A stretch of DNA of 13,243 bases from Phoronis pallida. Taxonomy: Eukaryota > Phoronida > Phoronidae. The notes under the pieces were generated by a model. That model was given only the letters and a program-made list of their open reading frames with translations, did not search any database and was not told where the DNA came from. Shown piece after piece: positions 7,331 through 13,243 of this stretch. Every line of letters starts with the position of its first letter. Position 1 is the stretch's first letter. The position numbers and the translations under genes were made by a program. The DNA lies in assembly GCA_028565715.1 (NCBI GenBank), contig JAOXYC010175581.1, positions 1 to 13,243 of the forward strand, given 5' to 3'.

Positions 7331-8070
7331 GTGCCCGCATGTACTAAAACCCCCCTTGCCCGAATAAGCGCCCACCGGCTTTTGTTTTTTATCAAAAAAT
7401 ATCAAACGGATTTTTTTTGTTATTCCTCAATTTCAAAGTGGCCCTATTTGTTTGTTTTACAGTGCCACGGCATACAGGCAAAAATACTTTTACAAACTTT
7501 GTCATTTAGTCAATTTCTACATTTCCCCAAGAAATTTTGCCGTGAGCATGATAGCCTACTGGAATGCTTTCACAAAGTTTGTCAAATTACAACATTGCTC
7601 CAAAACGTTTGTGTGCACATAAGAATGCTGTTAGGAACAAACTTTGTCAAAATTACAATAGTAAAAATCCATTGCATTTTGGTCAGTGGTCAACGCGAGG
7701 TATCCGGTGTACGCCGAAAATGCTATTTTATTGCCCATATCTAGTTTCATGATGCCCAGGGACGAGACATAACCAGGACTTCGCCAAGAATCTGGATTGA
7801 AAATGTTGCCATGTTCTGAAAAACGCTGTAAAATAAATTCAAGTTGTTAATTTTCCGTCCAAAAATTGCTGAAGATTAATGTCTGCATCAGTGCATGTAA
7901 ATATCTTGTTGTTTGACATTCCATAAGGTAGGTTTCAATCGTTCTTATGATGTGCATTGAAGTGTCGGGAACTGAATATGTGTTTATTGTTTTTCAAATA
8001 GTAAAAAATATGTCTCATTGCGGCATGAGCAAATGGCCTTGATCCGTTTAGTGTTCCCAATACACAATAG
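7331..8070. other. Intergenic DNA with a recurring 11-base palindrome
   Basis: No gene recognised. The palindrome ACAAACTTTGT or ACAAAGTTTGT occurs at 7492-7502, 7572-7582 and 7637-7647. The last two sit in a longer direct repeat, GAATGCT...GTCAAATTACAA. An open frame at 7331-7744 (+) encodes 137 residues of low-complexity, Cys/Phe/Leu-rich sequence that I do not recognise and do not call a gene. Confidence 0.45.
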
Positions 8071-8077
8071 GCGTCAG

Positions 8078-8138
8078 TTACGTCATCATCACCTGGAGTT
8101 ATCTCCGCTGTATTCCTCGTCTAGACGTGGATGACTCA
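8078..8138. promoter_or_regulatory. CRE-like and AP-1 motifs upstream of the putative plus-strand promoter
   Basis: TTACGTCA at 8078-8085 is a one-base variant of the CREB/ATF site. TGACTCA at 8132-8138 is an exact AP-1 consensus. They lie 250-310 bases before the possible exon at 8390. Single motifs of this length arise by chance, so the support is their clustering with ETS-like and CCAAT motifs downstream. Confidence 0.35.
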
Positions 8139-8331
8139 TCCCTTGTAAAGTTTTCTCGTGCGTTATTTTGTACGTATTTTAGCCACTCAAATATCATTTG
8201 ATATTACATTAATCTTAAATTATGCATCATAAAACAAAGCAGGTCAATGCACATCCCTTGAAAATTGATAAATCTATCATGATTTGACATAAAACATGAA
8301 AATAAGTGTCGGCTAACGTAACCCCCGGAGG

Positions 8332-8389
8332 GCGGAAGTTATATTTAGTTAACAGCCAATAAGCTCTCTTCTTTCCACTTTTGCGAAAG
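8332..8389 (+). promoter_or_regulatory. Putative core promoter with ETS-like and CCAAT motifs
   Basis: GCGGAAGT at 8332-8339 resembles an ETS-family site and CCAAT is at 8356-8360. There is a local rise in GC (CCCCCGGAGGGCGG) inside an otherwise AT-rich region. Such TATA-less combinations are typical of housekeeping animal promoters. It would drive a gene to the right, divergent from the transporter whose start is 1.2 kb to the left. Confidence 0.4.
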
Positions 8390-8461
8390 AGTGCCTGTCT
8401 GTGTGAGTTTGTGCTGGAGTGTTCGGTGAGGATTTACAACAGATTCCGTGTGTTTTCTGTG
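8390..8461 (+). other. Possible non-coding first exon of a divergent gene
   Basis: The stretch after the CCAAT motif is less AT-rich, GT/TG-rich, and ends at TCTGTG|GTAAGC, a good donor on the plus strand. It has no ATG, as for a 5' UTR exon. A second donor candidate, TTCG|GTGAGG, lies near 8425. The left boundary is a guess and no downstream coding exon was found in the window. Confidence 0.3.
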
Positions 8462-11309
8462 GTAAGCATCAGTTAAATACTCCCAAGATATCCTAGTATC
8501 TTTCGTTTACACTTTAACTTTCAATCGTAGCTTGCCAGTGACCAAGCTGTGTTGTTTTGTATTTTCTTACGAGACCGGCTTTTTTAACCGGTGCTCGTTT
8601 TGCGAATTTGACCTCATTTTTTGTAATCTAAAACTGTGCTTTGTGCTAGTTCAAAGTTGTGTAGATTTCAACTACACTATTTTCCATCTGTTGTCAGTAC
8701 TAGTTATTCGAGATTGTAAAATGACGATTCTTTTGATGGGCAGTGTTGCCTGGACATAGACTTTCTCGAATTCGTAAACAAACTCGATTTCAAAGAGAAA
8801 AGGGCTCACGACTCCGGTTCCATTTTCAAATTGCACACCAATTTTTTTGTCAGGACTATGCAAAATGGAGTGGAGTTAAAATTTCAACACATTGGCAAGC
8901 CGTTCAATAGTTTGTAAATGCAACCAAAAACATGTGAAAGGATTGCAGTTTTCCATAACAACAAAAAGCTCTTATTTTTGTGAGAACCCCTCCCATATCT
9001 GACATATTTTAACCTTCCTGTCACCTGGTGATTGATTGGTGATATTTGATTGGCTAAACTGCATTCATTTTCTCTAAAAAAACTGAGAAAACCAGTGTTC
9101 ATTTCTCTTCATTATAGTACACTTAAAATCTTTATGTTTTTCACAGTTTTGGTTTTAAGCAATTTTTATTTTTCTTCGAACAGATCAGTATGCCTTTAGA
9201 ATGGCTTTAGATATCAGTGAACATTTTTGAAACATGGAAGAAGTTTTGCTTTGTCACAAAGAAATGCAAATTTGTTTTCTGAATTTAATGAAATTAATAT
9301 CATTGCTTGCAATCTTTAAATGACAGTTCTCAAGTCTATTAATCATATGCCATATTTTTCTATGCTTTATTGATAAAGCTTATTCCATCCATCAACGGTT
9401 GAAATCTTGACCCAGAAAAGCATTTATTGATTGAGGCAGCCGACCAACTGAATGACAATGTATAATAGTTTATCCGTTTTCAAACATGAGCAGTGTGTGA
9501 TACCTTGATGAGTCAGAATTTGAATAATTTATCAGCTGCTTTATCTCATATCTCCTTGACAGAGTAAATGAGATGTGTGCCGTGCCTTTTCAAATACGAT
9601 GTTTGTCCGTTGAAATGATAGCCGTAACGATTTGAAATTTTCAAACAATCGAGTTGTTTTTTTAATCCATTGATCACTCAAAACACAAGAGTGTTTTAGG
9701 ATTCCATTTTTGCTATCATTTGATTTATTTTTGTGTTTGGATGTAGTTTTTATTAATACGCGATAGAGGTTTCATACAAAAGAGAGACTGAAAACAAAGA
9801 ATCCTGGGCATCCTACAACCACAGATTGCAGATCAGATTGAACATTATTCTAGTTAAATGTCTTGATACCCCGGCACCCTTATTGAAATCGGCTATAGGT
9901 ACACAGGTTACTCGCATTGCTCTTTGAAGTAAAGATTTCAGAATCTGAAGAGTAGAAATAAAATTCTTGAAATTTTATTTTGTTCAAAGTTAATAGTTTT
10001 CTATTTGGATGGAGTGAAGTGCCTACTTTACAAGAAGTGCATTGTTATTTGGGTCATTATTCTTTAAAATGTTAAAATGGCTTAAAATATTCTGATAAAA
10101 ATATCACAAAGGATGTATGCTTCCTGTGATTAAAGCTATAATTCATGCTGAGTGTTTGCTCTGTTTTGAGTTATGATTATTTACCAACAAGCAGGTGTAC
10201 TTAGCTTATTATGTGGGTATGACATGGTTAAATGTCTTTGTTGTTGAAAATAGCACTGTTCAAGCCTATATTTTAATACACAATATGTATACACATTTGT
10301 GTTTGTTGAATATTGTTTTGTCTGATGGGTACATCCAAAAGTGACTGAGTGGTTGTCATGACGATGTAATAAACCTGGTCAGTACACCTTGTCACGCACT
10401 TGACCGTCTTAATTAGCATTTCATTTACAAGTTGAGTACAAATTTTCACGTTTAAAATGCTCAGGTGAAAAGTTCATTAATTTCAAGGCTCAAATGTGTT
10501 CACGGGAGGGTGAAATTTTTAGCTTCTTATATCTTTCAATCTTGAAGTGTCGTGTTCCTTATTTTCATTAGTTTTCTCGACTGAAGCTTGCATATTCGCT
10601 GGAAAATAAAAATTCACTGTCAATGTTCTACTTGGTAAACTCGGAACACAGTAGAACTTTAAGACACGATCAATAATTTGATGGATCAACTGAGAGCATA
10701 AACTCACAAATTGGCTTCCATAGGGAACTTCAATTCCCTTCTGAATGAACATGCCAACCAGTACTTTTATAGCAGCTGACCTTGGCATTTGAATTCAAGA
10801 TTCAAACTATGAATTTCAAACTTTGCACACTGGGCGAATTTGCTTCAACCATGAATTTAAATTATAATTTTGATCAACTCCTAGTCCTTACAAAGGATTG
10901 AATTCAGGATTCTTGTTTTTGCACAATTTTTCATCCCAAGAGAATGTCATGTGATTTGGAACCCTCAACAGTATGATCGATGTCATTTAATGGCAAATTG
11001 ATGAGTTTATAACATATTTACAACAATTAGATTTGACTCAAGTAATGTCAAATAAAGAAAAATGTTATCTCCGCAGGTTTGGTGCTGTTCTCTCTGGGGC
11101 TTTCAAATCAGTAAATTGCTGGTTTTTGTTGTCGGTGCCTTTCATGATGACCAATTGTAAAAAATCATGCATATATAGAGTCAAATGCATATGTTGACTC
11201 ACTAAACACATGCATATTTAGTTACGGTTTGAATATACTGTACTGGGTTGGGTATTCTTTAGAGTTGACTTTCTCAGTAAATAAAAATCTTGAATATGTA
11301 CCTGGTTTG

Positions 11310-11329
11310 GGTACATACCAGTATGTACC
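11310..11329. repeat. 20-bp inverted repeat GGTACATAC-CA-GTATGTACC
   Basis: Two perfect 9-base arms are separated by CA, and a further partial copy (ATGTACCTGGTTTGG) lies just upstream. It may be a factor-binding palindrome or a chance structure. Confidence 0.35.
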
Positions 11330-12587
11330 AGTTTATTTAATGTCTCTACCTTGTTAGCAGTGAATCTGAAGCAGCGCTGTTTTCTGCTATGGTCCATATC
11401 AGTGTCAATGAACTATGAATACTTGTTCAATGGGATTACATGGATTTTGAAACTGTCAATGTCCCATTATCTTTCATTAAGATCACATTCAAATCAGAAT
11501 CCTTTATGTTGAAAAAAAACAATCTGGTGGCATTGTGCTGTTGCCAAGCTGTTAAAATAATTAGTAGAGTATGTTGATGTCCCATAGAGTTGCTATGGTA
11601 ACTCATAGTTTTATTACATAGATTGATTCCAGATTTGATATTCTTTCCACACATTCTTTCTTTAAAGAGCCGATTTATAATGTGAAGTGTATGAGCTTCC
11701 ACTGTAATGTATGCGCTACTGTACAGGTTAAACATAGGTAATATATCAAGGTGTTTCTAAATAATCAATACCTGGTTTAGTCATCAGTTCATGTAAGGTT
11801 GATACAAAGTGATCACCTTTCTTATTACACAGACTATGTATAAATCATTCACAAAGAATTGGCTCGTTTGCATTAGGTATAGATCTAATCAGGTACACGT
11901 TTCAGCTACCTTAGTTTTGGTTTCTAGCAGTATTTGCATTTGCAGGTATGATTTCGTGTGCAGATTGAACCAGTTTTGAAAGATTAGAGGTGTCTGTACT
12001 TAACTGACTTACCGTTACTAAGTTTGAAAGTAATGTTGATGTGCGTGCATGTGATATAGCTTAGGTTCTTCTCGCGCACACTGTAAACCTAGTCAAGTTT
12101 GGGTGCAGCATCATAGCATGTGGTTCACAGCTCATAAAATAAGTAGACTCCACTTTATTTAGGGTGACCTGATATTAAATTGGATTAGCCTTTACAGTAC
12201 CATACAGTACTGAGGTATATTGTTGACTGACATTGCAGGTAATACATTGAACACACACAATGTGCAGACAGATATAATACCCCCAAGGCCATGATCATAT
12301 AGACCCTAGTATGTACCTCAAAGGCCCTGTAACAAGTAGATGGGGGTAGTAGGTGCAAGCCTAGGGTCATTCTTTTCTTGGTGGACCAAGACTTAAACAC
12401 TGCAGTCTTGTTTTTCAACAACTTAACTTGAAGCAAGTTCTGTCTGAATTTGCTGTACAGGTTATTAACAACTGTGACAGTAGCTAATAGTAGATGATTG
12501 GCCAATTTTACCTTGCGACTAAATTGTGACTAATTTTGCGAGTGCACACCTCGGTTGTATTGAATGACAGGTGTTTTCTATGACTGA

Positions 12588-12595
12588 TGACGTCA
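12588..12595. promoter_or_regulatory. Perfect CRE palindrome TGACGTCA
   Basis: An exact 8-base full CREB/ATF site in a stretch with no other promoter signs. One copy per window of this size is not improbable by chance, so function is only possible. Confidence 0.25.
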
Positions 12596-13243
12596 ATGGT
12601 GTTCTTAGATCATAGATGTGGCACAAGCCTGCTACAATGTTTAAATCTTTAGTATTCCTTGATTATAACTTGCCCATCAATTGATGCATTATCTAGAAGT
12701 CCACTCAATGAAACGCTGTGGGGGCTTTTCTACAGGTGTCTTGAGTCTCTTGTGGTTTTCTTATTGTCCCATGCTGTTTTGCGGAAAAAACCCTCAACAC
12801 GACTTGTGGCGTTTACTAATGATGCTTAACCACAGGCTGTTACATTGTTCACTACATTCCCCCCTTATTGAAATTGGTTACACTACATGCACGCTGTGTA
12901 TCGAGGGTCGCATATCATCTACAATAATATTGATACCTATTTTTTCATGAGCACTGTGGCTTGAGATAGCCTGGCATTTTTGTGGTTGACAATGTGAAAA
13001 ATGAGAAAATTGGTTTTGTGCTTGCTAGCAATTATAAATTGGTTTATCATCCACCAGTCATCAAGGGCATTGGTGTCACATCCATCTTCTTGCATTTGAT
13101 TTATCAAGTTGCTTCATATTACATTTTTAATACTAAAATTTATTGTGACAAATTATCTTATCATCATCATGTTATCACTTTAGTACTGAGGCATGTAATT
13201 TCTGCTCATAATATTCAATATTACCTCATGCTGGGTTTGTATA

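Larger units (their letters stand above)
8462..13243. other. About 4.8 kb AT-rich DNA without recognisable gene
   Basis: Both strands were read for splice-bounded coding stretches and none resembles a known protein. Open frames here are at most about 106 codons, low in complexity and without conserved motifs. It would fit a long first intron of a gene starting near 8390. Small structures: a hairpin with 10-bp arms at 9956-9965/9971-9980, AAAACAC/GTGTTTT near 9680, and a near-perfect palindrome at 11310-11329. No large foldback or SINE like those in the left half was found. Confidence 0.45.

Noticed and set aside
7331-7744. Plus-strand open frame of 137 codons
   Set aside because: The composition is low in complexity, with no recognised domain or splice context. 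The region is built partly of a repeated palindrome, and chance open frames of this size occur in such DNA.
10519-10788. Minus-strand open frame of 89 codons (MPRSAAIKVL...)
   Set aside because: No family resemblance, no promoter or splice context. The composition looks a little more protein-like than its neighbours, but not enough to call a gene.
12185-12505. Minus-strand open frame of 106 codons
   Set aside because: Rich in Tyr, Cys, Leu and Ser as expected from translated AT-rich DNA; no motif and no neighbouring exon.
12681-12950. Plus-strand open frame of 89 codons
   Set aside because: No recognisable domain, low complexity, and no splice sites that would tie it to another exon.

Overview
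The window reads as nuclear DNA of a multicellular animal: AT-rich, with one intron-split gene, GT-AG splice sites throughout, and introns loaded with small non-autonomous mobile elements. The organism is probably an invertebrate. The protein looks close to vertebrate SLC49A3/MFSD7, and the compact element-filled introns would suit a cephalochordate, ambulacrarian or mollusc genome. Nothing in the sequence settles the phylum.

Left half (337-7127, minus strand): nine coding exons assemble in frame into the first 395 complete residues (plus two bases of the next codon) of a major facilitator superfamily transporter of family SLC49. The best match recalled is SLC49A3 (MFSD7). Every junction has a usable GT donor and AG acceptor, and phases join without a break. 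The start codon is at 7127. The gene leaves the window on the left in intron 9, so the last one or two membrane helices and the C-tail are missing. Six introns or intron parts carry something notable: a tRNA-like sequence (intron 9); foldback elements (introns 8, 6 and 3); a small hairpin (intron 2); and, in intron 1, a terminal-inverted-repeat element, a tRNA-derived SINE and a 711-bp palindromic element in a row.

Middle (7128-8461): the 5' flank of the transporter gene, followed by a likely plus-strand promoter. This has CRE-like, AP-1, ETS-like and CCAAT motifs and then a possible non-coding first exon ending at a good donor (8461). If real, a divergent gene starts here, head-to-head with the transporter.

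Right part (8462-13243): about 4.8 kb of AT-rich DNA in which I recognise no coding exon. It would fit a long first intron of the plus-strand gene or plain intergenic DNA. It holds a perfect CRE palindrome and a few short inverted repeats.

No bacterial, CRISPR, viral or toxin gene was seen. Family identification rests on remembered protein similarity, not on a search.
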